In this document: piece after piece, positions 23,112 through 34,206 of the stretch | Layout of the letters: each line of letters begins with the position of its first letter | How positions within the stretch are numbered: the first letter of the stretch is position 1 | Origin: Cryptomeria japonica | Lineage: Eukaryota > Streptophyta > Pinopsida > Cupressales > Cupressaceae | DNA length: 64,000 nucleotides | Reading direction: 5' to 3' | Assembly (NCBI RefSeq): GCF_030272615.1 | Contig: NC_081414.1 | Coordinates: 334,227,427-334,291,426, forward strand | Position numbers and translations under genes: made by a program | The notes under the pieces: generated by a model | Told to the model about the DNA's origin: nothing | Databases searched by the model: none | What the model saw: the letters and a program-made list of their open reading frames with translations, nothing else

Positions 23112-23164
23112 TGATTCAATCTCCCGGACCTTCCTCAAGCGGTTAAGCTTCTTACGAGGAACTA

Positions 23165-23182
23165 GGCTCTGATACAAATTTT
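23165..23182 (-). promoter_or_regulatory. Primer-binding site (initiator tRNA-Met type)
   Basis: On the minus strand the bases just inside the 5' LTR read TTGTATCAGAGCCTAG, close to the TGGTATCAGAGC that pairs with the 3' end of initiator tRNA-Met and is used by plant copia elements. Confidence 0.7.
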
Positions 23183-23940
23183 TGGAATCAGGGATCACTG
23201 AGAGGGGGGTTGAATCAGTGATCTATCCGTACACAAATCTTCTTCTTTATTCTTAAACCATCGGAAGCATAAACATGAAATTGAAATGAAGAAACATAGA
23301 ACAATCAACCACAAGATCATAACACCGGATTTTTACGTGGAAACCCAAATGGGAAAAACCACAGTGGCATTTGAACCCACAATATTATTCTACTATGGCT
23401 AGTAGCTAAACAATATTACAAGATGGGAATGCACAGGTATTCAGGCACACTTCCTAGAGCTCATTGCTCATATACAATAAGGGTTGCAACCCCAGAAGGC
23501 TCACTTCCTTACAAAACATATACAAAGATGAATTACAATGAATAAAATCTAAAATAGCATCAATCTATGCTTGGATGAGTTTCGGTTAAGTGCAAATGAT
23601 TAGTTGACTTCAAATTGTTTTTCTACTCTTCTCTGCTTTGTTTTGTTCTCCGAATCAGCAAAGATCAAAAGTGCACAAGTGAAACTGCACTCAATCAACA
23701 CAAAATAGATCACCTCATCAACTACACACCAAAAACTATTATCCAAACTGATCTTATATATCCACATACACCAAAAACAATCTTTTACAAGTCGGCTTCC
23801 AAAGATATGAAAATATGTAACATATCACTACAAATCAGCTTGAATCCAAATCAAAACTTAGCACCAGACCAAAAACATATGAGCACAAACTTCTTATAGA
23901 TCCCACATAACTTCTAGATACATTTACCAATCATAGGAAT
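23183..23940 (-). repeat. Truncated 5' LTR of the non-autonomous element
   Basis: Matches the 3' LTR from TGGAATCAGGG through the ACTTCTAGATACATT region and then stops at about 23940, where unique AT-rich DNA begins. About 190 bp of the LTR start (minus-strand sense) is missing. Confidence 0.82.
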
Positions 23941-24259
23941 CTAATATCATTAATATTTTGAATCATTTAATTTTTAAATTGGTCTAAAAAATGATTTTTT
24001 GGATTATTTTATGTGTAGAAAATGATTTAACCGATCAAAAAGAAAAAAAAATTGTTTGACTATACATAAAAAAAATGTTATTGATTATTTATTTTGAGAG
24101 CTATGTTACCTATTAATTTTTGTTTATTATTCATTAGTGTGTCTGGTTTTAAGAGTTATCTTGTGTATTAATTTTTATTTTTTATTAATTAGTTTGAGTG
24201 GTATAGAGACAAAAAGGTTTTGGCATAAATGTTTTTAAAAATAGTTCAAGTTACATATC
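23941..24259. other. AT-rich sequence without recognised features
   Basis: Lies between the truncated LTR and the retroposon target duplication. No ORF or repeat terminus is seen. Confidence 0.5.
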
Positions 24260-24275
24260 TTAATATATTGTAAAT

Positions 24276-26327
24276 TTTTTTTATTAAAGATAAAATAGGT
24301 TTTGAGGGGACCCGAAACCCCTAACAACAGGTTTTGAAGGGACCTAAAACCCTTAGATTTTACCAGGATCTGGAACCCACAACATTATGTTGCGAAAGGG
24401 TACAAACAAGGAAGATCAGCAACCCAAACACAGCTAAACAGACAATGCCAGCCAAACACCAACGTAGCCACAAACATACAGTGCCATCCAAACAATCAAA
24501 AGATAGCCATTACAAATCAAGCTGACATCACCAACAAGGCTATAGTCTCAAACTATAGTACAAAAAAGAAAGGAATGGGGGTCTAACAGGAACCCTCAGC
24601 CAATCAGTAGGGATATTCTTGGCTCCCTTAACCTTGTCAAAATCGCCAAGCAACTAAGAGCTGGCCCAAACCTTAACCAAAAACAACCACAGTCTAACCT
24701 GGGCCCTTGAAAACTGTCAGCATCCAACCAGACACAATTAAACAAGATAAACATCAAGAACTGAACTGAAATGTGGGGGTTTTGAAAGGCTCCCCTAACC
24801 TTCGATTTGGGTTTTGAAATGGCTCCCAAAACCACCAGGATGAAACCAACAACCTCAAAGCATCTGATAGTCACACCTCTAACAACAAAGCACCTTTCCA
24901 CCTCAATAGGGGCTGAAAATATGGCGACCATCAACAAAGAGAACAAAGCTTCAAACCACGAACCAAAGACCAGCAACCAAGATATGGGATCACAATGCTT
25001 TGCTAGATAGTTGGGATTAAAGAAGGCTCCTAGAGCCAAATGATGAAGAAGAGGCATGGACCAGTCCAACTCCAAGAAGATAAGCTTAGCCAAAATATCC
25101 ACCTCTATAGGAGAGTAGGGATAGAATCCCAATAGGAAGGAGAAAGAAACAATCAACCATCTGGCCTTGAGAAATAGGGCATCCAAAGCCCCCAATAGGG
25201 TTCGTTCCACCAAACTCAACCCACAAATATTTCCCTTAGTAGAAGAATGATCCATCTCAATATGAAATATTGAGAAAGGAAGAACAAAGAAACCCAAAAC
25301 AAAACCAGAGATCCTCTTGAAAAAGATAAAAAAGAAAGAGGAGAACCCACAACCATCAAGAGGAAACAACAAAGTCACAAGCATCCCAAAGCACCACAAA
25401 GAGCTCAAAAGAAGGGCATAATAAACATAGATCCTAGCACCAGGGACAATCTCCAAGCAGTTGAGTCCAAAGATGAGGCCAAACCCTCTCAACAACTCAA
25501 CTCTCTCAACATCCACTAGCCAACCTTCGGGATTGCAAACAACCTCAGCCATCATAGAGGAAGCGCCCTTCCAGATTGGAATAGGGCCCAACAAAAGGCC
25601 CCCAAACAACGATGGGGGGAAACACCTCGTGAAAACGTACAAGGATAAGGATACCATAAAACCAAAACCAACGAGGTCAACACCCAAGACATCACCACAA
25701 GGGGAACCCCTATCACCTCTAGTTGCCACCATGCTAGACTCCATTTCAAAGACAAACCCAGCAACGGAGCCAAAAACACCATTGCCCTTCACCAAAGCCG
25801 TCATCATGCCCTACAAAGCAATGGGGATCTTGTGCAACATCAGCAGCATTGATAACACCCTTTTCCATGCCACAACACCTCTATCATGGTGACCATCGAC
25901 ACTAGTACCTCCCTCAACCTTCAAAGACCTAGATCCTCCATCGTACGAGATCTCCACGTAGACCTAGATGATGCTCCATAATCCCCTCCAACCCATGAAG
26001 GAATAAGAGAAGGAAGCCCAACAAAAAGTAAGAGAAAAGACGCATAGTGTAGAAGCTTCAAACTGGATTTGATGTGCCAATGAGAAAATGCAGAGAGCAC
26101 CCCAACATGGTGACAAAAACGCCACCAAATAGAGCTCAAATAACTCCAAAGCAAAAAGGGCAGCATTTCCATTTGCATCCTCGCTATCCTCACCCTCCAC
26201 AACCTCTGTAGAACCACCATTTATGGAAGCCCTAGGTCTCCCACTCCCTCTCCTGCACTTGCTCCCACCTCCCATTTTCAAAGTGTAAGATATATCTTAG
26301 AGAAAATTGTTGAATCTCCTATTTATG
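24276..26327 (-). mobile_element. 2-kb retroposon with 16-bp target duplication and LINE-like 3' tail
   Basis: Flanked by the exact direct repeat TTAATATATTGTAAAT at 24260-24275 and 26328-26343. On the minus strand it ends with GGGTTTCGGGTCCC, AAAACCTATTTTATC and a short A tract next to the left duplication, as expected of target-primed reverse transcription. The same 3' motif ends the LINE at about 1690-1760. Its base composition is clearly richer in GC than its surroundings. No RT or endonuclease motif is seen, so it is either a 5'-truncated LINE or a non-autonomous retroposon using that LINE's machinery; the minus-strand ORF start lies only about 45 bp from the 5' edge, which favours the latter. 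Confidence 0.8.
24596..25807 (-). CDS. 403-codon open frame in the retroposon, function unknown
   Basis: Uninterrupted minus-strand frame from 25807 to 24596, rich in Leu, Phe, Val, Gly and Trp, which would look like a multi-pass membrane protein if translated. A separate 105-codon frame precedes it (26281-25964, with a basic MKMGGGSKCRRGSGRPR start). I recognise no domain. The open length may come from codon bias on the opposite strand, since plus-strand frames here are rich in Pro/Thr/Lys. The coding claim is weak; it is recorded because it fills most of a mobile element with clean borders. Confidence 0.3.
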   Translation of the reverse strand: MMTALVKGNGVFGSVAGFVFEMESSMVATRGDRGSPCGDVLGVDLVGFGFMVSLSLYVFTRCFPPSLFGGLLLGPIPIWKGASSMMAEVVCNPEGWLVDVERVELLRGFGLIFGLNCLEIVPGARIYVYYALLLSSLWCFGMLVTLLFPLDGCGFSSFFFIFFKRISGFVLGFFVLPFSIFHIEMDHSSTKGNICGLSLVERTLLGALDALFLKARWLIVSFSFLLGFYPYSPIEVDILAKLIFLELDWSMPLLHHLALGAFFNPNYLAKHCDPISWLLVFGSWFEALFSLLMVAIFSAPIEVERCFVVRGVTIRCFEVVGFILVVLGAISKPKSKVRGAFQNPHISVQFLMFILFNCVWLDADSFQGPRLDCGCFWLRFGPALSCLAILTRLREPRISLLIG

Positions 26328-26343
26328 TTAATATATTGTAAAT

Positions 26344-26999
26344 GTTAAAAACTTACAAATGTTTGAATTAAATTAAGTTTTATTAGTATGAATAATTCAA
26401 AAGTACCTTTATTTAAATATTAAGTAAATGAGTTATATCATAATGGTAAACAAATATGACCTAGGTCAAACAATTGTGAATGGTCAAAAAATTTAAATAA
26501 ATAGTTGTAAAATTTCAATATAGATGGAAGAATATTGTAAAGAAATTGAAACTCACATGCAAGTAAACTTGGAGTAAAAGTAAATCAAACAACCCAAAAT
26601 ATAGACCATTAAGCACAGCTAAACCTCCATTTTTTTGGCAAAAATCAACTCCACTCCTTTCTTTTACTATTGACCTTAATAGTCTTAAATATTGGATACA
26701 TGTAGTTTATTCTACAACAATATTCAACAAAAACTTTTCAAACCCTCTTTAATATCACTATAACCATAAAATAACAATTTTCTACCTTTATGTTGGCTCT
26801 TGCATTTTAAAACCAAGACATGGCGACACTAGAAATGCATGCAAACTTTGTGACATTTATGTTGTGAATTTTTCCCACATCTTTACCAATTAGCGAGTTG
26901 CTTATACATATCTTTGTAATTATTTGGTATCTTATACTATTATAACAAAATAATTGCTAATATTAATATTATAAAAAAATAGTTGCTAACATTTAGTAA
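26344..26999. other. AT-rich intervening sequence
   Basis: No coding frame, repeat terminus or RNA gene recognised between the retroposon target duplication and the start of the gypsy LTR region. Confidence 0.5.
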
Positions 27000-28305
27000 G
27001 AACTTTGTTGCATTGCAGCCTTGTTTGAATGGTAAACTAGAGAGTTTTAAAAAGAAATCTATAAATGAACTTATGTAGGTTACAAATTTTGATTTTCTCA
27101 AGTGTTATTTCTCATGGTCATTCTTGCAAAATTTTGAATTTCCAATGGAGCTGGAGGATGCCACGTGGCATAGTTGTGGAATTTTGTGTGAGGTCCTTTT
27201 TTGTTATGTTCCCCAAAGCTTCGCTATGTGGCCATGTGTCAATTGTTCTATCCTAAATCATAAAAGGGCCCATCGACTTCAAAGAGTTATTTTGACAATC
27301 ATGTAGCTTTCGCATGGGATCTCTAGGGGCATCAAAAAGGAAATCAATTTGTGATATACGCTTTGTTGCCATATTTTTAGAGTGTTTGTATGTGGACAAA
27401 ATGTGCATCCCTTTTTCCTTGGAGAATTACACTTGTCATGTTGATCCAACAAATATGGACATTAAAAGTGATGGAAGGAACTGACACCATGAGCCAATGC
27501 AACCAAAAGAAGTGGTGGCATCAGAAGTCTTTGGTGAGCACGCAAAAAGGAATGATAGGTCATGATCAAGCTAGAGAATAAGTGGTTACAACAACCATCA
27601 TGATAACTAAAGGCATGCTAACAACATGCGGGGGAAGTTTTTTCTTTTTTCGTTTCTAGATAGTTGGTTTTGGGAGCCTATATAGGGTAGGCGGAGTTTT
27701 CTAAAAGGGGATCAGATCTTGAAATTTTATTTTAATACATGCTCAGACTTCTATTTGATTGAAGAGACATAAATACACTATGCACAAATGGCCCTTTTGT
27801 TTTATCTTTGATGTTGAATTTTATGTCAAAAAGAGTTAATGATGAATGAATTCATGACTCTTATAATTTCAATTTTACTAGTATGAGTAATTGAATTATG
27901 TTTGCCTAACTCTTTTGGTTACTTATAATAGAGATTCTCTTGTTACATCATGTCAATTTGATCAGATCGTTATCTTAGTATTCATTAATTGATGAATGAT
28001 GTGTATTTTTAGCAAGTCTTAGCAAATGTCCCCATTGAGAGATTTGAATATCCATATTTTGTGTTTGTGAACCTTAAACCTTTTGTTCTCTCTCAAACTA
28101 TGAAGGGGTAATAGTGTTTTGTACTTATTTTTAAAATATCATATCTACCATATTGTTGTCTATTCTTGTTATCAATATATTGTGGCAAATCACCTTAGTA
28201 TTAGATGTTATTTTTTCTCTTCCCTTTTCCTCAAAAAACCAAAAGAGAAGAGCTAGCTTCTAAAATCTCAGAGGTTGCTTACTGAAGCAATTTTTAGAAT
28301 CAACA
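27000..28305 (+). repeat. 5' LTR region of a Ty3/gypsy element (left edge uncertain)
   Basis: Inferred from the primer-binding site and gag downstream. The right edge is placed at the CA of ...TTTTAGAATCAACA, just before the primer-binding site. A TATA-like CCTATATAGGG at about 27678-27688 could be the LTR promoter. The left edge is a guess because the other LTR is not in the window. Confidence 0.4.
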
Positions 28306-28316
28306 GTTTTTCTTTT

Positions 28317-28337
28317 TCTGGCACACTCAGTGGGACC
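28317..28337 (+). promoter_or_regulatory. Ty3/gypsy primer-binding site
   Basis: TGGCACACTCAGTGGGACC, a form commonly seen just inside plant Tat-type gypsy LTRs. It is followed within about 170 bp by a Gag start, supporting the orientation. Confidence 0.6.
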
Positions 28338-28507
28338 TTCAATCGACTAATCAAAATTCAGAATAGATTTATATGATTCATGGGCTAGTGACTAGGTCAC
28401 AATCCACTTGTAACCCACACCTAGTACTTCCTCCCCTGGTAAACATTCCCTAGTCGCGACATGCCGCAACAAGAGTTTCCCAGGAATAGATCCAACCTCA
28501 AATCCAA

Positions 28508-31200
28508 ATGGCTCTTCCAGGACCACCCCAAAATTTTGTCACTTGGGATAGTGAAAGTCCTTTAAGACCCCCTACCCCACCAGACCAATGGGATCCTATC
28601 CCCACTTTTGCGTTAAAGGCCTTGCCTAAGTTCAACGAAGAAAGCAAAACCCCCATAGAACACCTACAAGATGTTGTAGATGTATGTCAAGTCCACTTTG
28701 TGACCAAGCAGAATGTAAATTTAAGGTTCCTTGTAGCATCCTTTAAAGGAAAGGCTTTTAACTAGTACAAATCTCTCCCCCAAAATTCCATAGTAGATTG
28801 GGATGCACTTGAGAACTTTTTTTTTTAGCATTTCTTTCAAAAGGGAGATCATTCCTCTATATTACACTAGTTGATAAATATCAAGCAAGCTCCACAAGAG
28901 GTCCTATTCAACATCAAAGTGAGGTTTCAGAAGACATAGCAGAGGATTCCAACTATAGATAAACCACTAGTAGATATGGCTTGTGTGTTCTACCTGAAGG
29001 ATTTTAATTTGGAAATCATGGTGATGATTTAATCGCTTGAAGGAAACTCCTTACCCCAAGCATTTGAAATGGCAGGACGTGCGGAGAATAGTTTAATTAA
29101 TGCGGGAAAGCTTCCCCCAAGGCCCCCAATGTATGTATTCCTGAAGTCTCCTTCCTCAACAATGGGAGATTCTCAGCCAAGCACATCATTGGCCCCACTA
29201 TCGATTTTTTTGTACCCAAACACCCCAAGTCCTATGATTATGCAATCATCCCTAGTTGCAGAAATGAATGACATGAAGAACCTCTTGTGAACCTTTTCAA
29301 TTGAAATAATTAACATCAAGCAACATAAAGCCACACCTCCCCAACCTCCTTTTTAGAATTATCAGTCCGCAAGGGGTGATCCCATATTACTAGGTTACAC
29401 TTTTTGGCCAAACTTGACATTGGAATCAACATTTTGCATCAGATCTTTACTTTCTAAAACCTATAGCAATTAAATCATTAAGAATTTGAAGGTGAAGTAA
29501 ACTACTAATTTGTGATATTTTTCATATAAATTCTAAATATATATATTGTTTAAATAATTAGAAATTAATTGTCTATATTTTTATGTAACTTTTAATATCT
29601 CAATATTTACAGTAATTAGCATTTTTCAGAAGTGACATTTATTTGGTAATGCATAACATTTTTTATAGAAAGAAGAAAATTCTAATTTTGGAAATATAGA
29701 ATTGTCACACCAATATCAAGTGAATGGATATTTTTTTTATAATTTTTTGCTATATATATATTTTTTAGTTAATTTTTTAAGACACGGTAATTGTAATTTG
29801 GACAAAGGTGTATTCCATAATGCATAACTTTTTTTGTATGCATTTGAATTAACTTCTTTTTTTCTGTTGAAATGAGGATATCAATACCTAGGGAAAAGAT
29901 TTTTTTTGCAAAAAAAATTCTCTATTTTTCAATTTTTCCACATGTGTGAAATACAATCCTTAATGTTCGATGAAAAACCTACATTCATAAAAAATAAAAC
30001 ATAAATATATTAATGTAATTAAATATATTAAAAATTATACTTTTTGGAAAGCTTATAATAAGGATTAAATACTCAAAAAAACATAACTTATAAATGAATT
30101 CATTTGACCCCCCAAAAGCTAATGTAAAACTGGTTTTTTATTAGCGTTTTAATAGGTGTGAAGGAGACTCCATTGCAGGTATGATTTAGAAGTAGAGAGG
30201 TTTTATTTGAGAAATTTTGATCTAAGAACCTTTGATCTAACTCTCCTCAATTAATTACTTCAAATGGGACCTCTTAAAGCTTAAATCTTTATATTTTCTA
30301 AAAAATGTATGATTTCAGCAAAAATTAGGATGTACCAAAAAGTGTAACCCAGCACTGTGGGATCACCCCAAGACCATAATATTACCAGAATCAGAATCAT
30401 GGTGGAGTTCAAAGAAGTGAACACGGACAAGTTTCTAATCAAATTGTAGTCATCTCCAATCCTTTGCAGGTTGTACCACCAAACAACAACAAAGAGATAG
30501 TAGAAGGATAGAACAATTATGTGGATGATATAAACACTTGGTTCTTTCCATGCAATGATGAGCATATGCCCCAAAATTGCCCATGAGGCACTTTGCAACA
30601 AATGGTGGTAGAGAAACATGCACAGAGTATCTCACTAGATTCATAGAACTATTTTGATTCACCCCAAGGGTGGATAATGCAATGTTCACTGCACAAATAT
30701 AGGGTATGTCCTTATAACAAGAAGCTAAAATTGCCCTTGATCATGCTATTTTTCATGGATGGAGGAAGATGTTGTATTCACTAATGAAGCTTCTACTTCT
30801 AAAGCCCCTCAAGTCCAATTGGACTACAATACCTAGTCAAAGAGAAGATTCATCGAAGAACCCATTCAACAAATTTCAAAGCCTCATGCTACTTTCAAAA
30901 ATTCTATAGAGAGCATTGCAATTCAACCTTTCCATAAATTGTGGGAAAATTCTTAAAGTAAATTGAAGGAGTTCAAAATGCCAGTACCAATGAAAATGAA
31001 TGCGGTATAGAGCAGTTGAAAAGAGCTCCCACTAATGTGTCCCTCTAGGATATTTTAGCCATCCTCGAGTAGAAATCACTATTGAAATTAGCATTAGAGA
31101 ACCGAGAGCAACAAGCTTGGGCTAAAGGTACCCTTGAGCAAGCCAAAGGGAAAACTCCTTGTTGCCTTCGTCAATTCTAGTGAGGATCTAAAAAAAGGAA
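28508..31200 (+). pseudogene. Ty3/gypsy gag remnant, split by a TIR element
   Basis: Starts MALPGPPQNFVTWDSESPL at 28508 and continues FNEESKTPIEHLQDVVDVCQVHFV and RFLVASFKGKAFN, the retrotransposon Gag core. Then stops accumulate, but fragments such as MACVFYLKDFNLEIMVM and EMAGRAENSLINAGKLPPRPP keep the frame. At 29373 a 1-kb TIR element intervenes; gag-like coding resumes on + after 30370 (EFKEVNTDKFLIKL, SQREDSSKNP) to about 31200. Gag packages element RNA into particles; this copy cannot. Confidence 0.65.
29373..30369. mobile_element. 1-kb TIR element (MITE-like) in gypsy gag
   Basis: The left end GGGGTGATCCCA...GGTTACACTTTTTGG (29373-29407) is matched, inverted, by the right end at 30369-30335 with about 4 differences in 35 bases. 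The interior is very AT-rich and non-coding, and plus-strand gypsy gag flanks it on both sides. No convincing target duplication is visible. The minus-strand frames across 30281-30690 partly cover its right end and are shadows. It is a non-autonomous DNA transposon of unassigned family. Confidence 0.68.
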
Positions 31201-31473
31201 TAAATCGGTAAAGTAAAAACCCATACCCTTCTTAAACCTCATAATCGGAGATAAATTTCTACATAATTCCACGATAGATTTAGGGACTAAGACCACTATA
31301 ATACCTAAGCAAATCGTTGAAACCCTTTAGATCTAAATGAACCTTTACATAGAGGTATTATGCAACTAGATGGTAAGAAAGTCCATTCCTTAGTAATTGT
31401 CTAAAATCTACCTCTAACCTTATATTCCTCACCCAACATTACCATTCTTGAAGAGGTAGTCATAATTGATATC
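31200..31473 (+). pseudogene. Ty3/gypsy protease N-terminal remnant
   Basis: Plus frame with NLIIGDKFLHNSTIDLGTKTT, where DLG replaces the retropepsin D-(S/T)-G, followed by IIPKQIVETL and MNLYIE. The protein is cut at ATATC (31469-31473) by the 7.6-kb LTR element and resumes at 39104 with the FGLYLSQDFIAKIGDY segment. Several stops. The protease would normally process the Gag-Pol polyprotein. Confidence 0.6.
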
Positions 31474-33132
31474 TGTGTAGGGGAAAAAGCGAGACTAGGA
31501 CAATGTACCCTAATCCTAACTTTTGACACACATTGCGGAATACGAAAGAGCCTAGAGATATCACACGGTTGGCTACTTCTTTTGGTGAAAGAGAGAGCCA
31601 CGGGATATCTATTAGGATTTCTATTCCCTTGTTGAAATTGAAAGCTAAAATGATACAAGTTCAAACCCTAACCTCGAAATGTAAGTATGAATTAGTAACA
31701 AGTTTGCAGAATTGAGATTAAACAATGAATAGCTGTAAATGTAAGGATAAAATAAGAATGCAGATATATACCTGGAGTCGAAATCAGACTGAAAATGTTC
31801 GGGACGGGGGCGCGGGCGCCACTGTCCTAAAAACTGCACCGGAAACCACTGTTTTGCACCCTGAAACACTGTCTGGAAACTGTCGGAAAGCTGTCTGTCC
31901 GGAGGACCAGGGCGTCCAGCGCCTTTGTCCTAGGGACCAGGGCGCCCAGCGCCCCTGTCCTGGCAAGACCAGGGCGCCCAGCGCCCCTGTCCCAGTCTTC
32001 TGAGCTACAATTGCACACAGAGTTCTGTCTCAGTCTCCTCTTTCCGGATCTGTGTCCTGCGGCGTCGTCCGAATCCCGAAACCTGCAATAATATCTGAAA
32101 AGGGGGAAGGGCAGCTATATAGGGTTTTGCCTTAGTCAAACCCCCGCTTTGGTGATTTCCACCTCCACGAATAGCCAAGTTGTTTTGTAAAATGTATTGT
32201 GTGTGCAGACCTAGTGTGTGTGCAAGGTCCAAAATGCAAGAAAGCAAACTAGAGCAACCTAGAAAGTAAACCCTAATTGCTTGTAAATGATAATGCAAAT
32301 GCTCTAAATCAAGATGCAATGTGATCTAAAGCATGAATAAATGATATATCAAAGCTTATGTAAGGACATGAAAACAATATAAAATCATACCCAACCCTCA
32401 AGGGAGGAGTACAAGCCAATCTTCAGTCGGTAATCTCCTATTGTTCTTCAATGTCTTCCAAGCCCTAATTGGATGAATGAATGAATTTGATAGATGCTTG
32501 ATAGAATGATGTTGAGTGTTGTTGAAGTCTTCAAAGATCTGCTCTTTCGCTGCATATGAAGTTCCTGGAAACAAAAATCGGATCCCTTCAAATGAGGAAA
32601 GAGAGCTTTTATGTATGAAACCCTAGGTCGTAAATTCGTATTTTGGCTGACCTAGAGATTGAATATCCCGCCAATTTCTTGGGGTTAAGCTTTATTTTAT
32701 GATTGGATCGTGCTCCCAAAATTTCAGGAAAAATGTCCGGGACCATGTTGCATGGGCGCCATGGTCCCGACAAATTTTCACCAAATTTTCAGGGCCGTCG
32801 GATATGATGATTTTAGAGAGAATTCCGAAGTTACAGGTGATTTCGAGATGTTTAGACCCCGAAACCAAGCCCCCAAGTTCAAAATAGGACTTAATTAGGG
32901 TTTTTGATTAAGTGATGTATTGGAGGAATAAAATGCGAAGGGCGCGCTTTAGTGAAAGGGCCCTACTTTATGATGTAGAGAATGATGAAATAAGACTTTA
33001 GACCTAATTAATTTGATTAATTAAGTGCTTAAGGAGAAATGCAATGCAGAATGCAAAATGCGCTAAGGCGGGTGCTAAACTAGGTGTGAAATTGTACCAC
33101 CCTAGCTAGTGTGTACAATTTACAACGCTACA
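31474..33132 (-). repeat. 3' LTR of the 7.6-kb element
   Basis: 1659 bp. Contains a GC-rich island (about 31800-32000) with three units of a roughly 31-bp repeat carrying CCAGGGCGCCCAGCGCC, unlike the AT-rich rest. Ends ACAACGCTACA at 33132, next to the polypurine tract. Confidence 0.92.
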
Positions 33133-34206
33133 TTTAGCCCCCACTTTAGCGGTCATATGAGTACTACGTTCATATGCAAGCTAAAGTACAGAAAAGTAAA
33201 CATTATTTGAAAAAGGATATATCCATAAGTCGGTCGAGCGAAGCCCCCAGCGATATCTGCAGTACACAGTTAGGAACCACACCCTACAAAACACACGTTA
33301 GATCACAAAATCACCTAATGCTTACTAAGGAAGGTGATGAAAATTCGAGGGTAGCTATATGCCCCCCCCTGTTTCGGCTTGCTAATTTTGGTGAGTTGAA
33401 ACAGGGTATCATGTTTACCACTTCGAATTGTTAAAGAATATTGATGACAAATGCTCACAAAAAGATTTGATATGAGATCAAAAACTAATGGAGAATCATT
33501 TGGTAAAAAAAGAGGACTAAATCTCAATTCCAATACGACAAAGAGTGTGAGGATTTGAGAGTTCTCTAACACAAGATGAGGGATGTACATGGAAACAAAA
33601 TGCAAAGAGAAGAAAAAGAAAGGAAAAAAAGGCATGAATACACACATTGGTGATCCATGAGTTAGACAAATATAACATCTTCTAGAATAAGACAAAGAAG
33701 AGAATAAGAATGCAATACTTCCTTCTTTTGCGAGGTGAAAGTGATTCTTAATGAAGGATGACGCTCCTTTTAACGCAATTAGGAGAGTGAATTCATTATA
33801 GATGTATTTTACCAAGTGCAAAAGAGGTTGTATTCAAGGACTTACACCTCTTGTAAGAGAGAATCCTTGAACAAACAACAAATGCCTACAAGGAATAACA
33901 TCAAGTAATAAAGTTCACACCATCCACGAAATAGGAAAAAAAGTGGATCCTTAGATAAAAATAAGGAAAGATCATTGCCTCAATGAGAAGGACTTACACA
34001 ATCTTCTAGGGAGAGATTTGGACATAAGCAAAAGAAGAGATATATGAAATCACTCTTGTCCCCATAGGAACAAGAAAATTAGGCTATTATGTTGCTTCAA
34101 AAAAATATGATTGCACTTGACATTGTACCATCATGAATGACAATGAGCCCCCAGTAAATGAGCTACCAATGTCACATAATGATGAGCAACATAATAGCCA
34201 TTAATG
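33133..34206 (-). other. Non-coding internal region of the 7.6-kb element
   Basis: Lies between the ORF stop and the 3' LTR. Starts with the polypurine tract complement TTTAGCCCCCACTTTAGC at 33133. A 168-codon minus frame (33821-33315) overlaps it but has no recognisable domain and a composition typical of chance frames. I see no pol domains. Confidence 0.6.

Larger units (their letters stand above)
18805..23940 (-). mobile_element. Non-autonomous LTR retrotransposon without RT
   Basis: 3' LTR at 18805-19756, polypurine tract just after, 5' LTR at 23183-23940 with a primer-binding site before it. Between the LTRs (about 3.4 kb) are two minus-strand coding regions, a coiled-coil/zinc-knuckle Gag-like protein and a second unknown protein, but I find no reverse transcriptase, integrase or RNase H motif. 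The 5' LTR loses similarity at about 23940 (752-758 of about 952 bp), so that end is truncated and no target duplication can be tested. It lies in the LINE at its left side. Confidence 0.78.

Noticed and set aside
27065-27581. Short plus ORFs as a host gene
   Set aside because: No domains, no splice-consistent extension; they fall in the probable gypsy LTR region.
30281-30690. Minus-strand ORFs resembling membrane proteins
   Set aside because: Opposite-strand shadows of gypsy gag and the TIR element right end.
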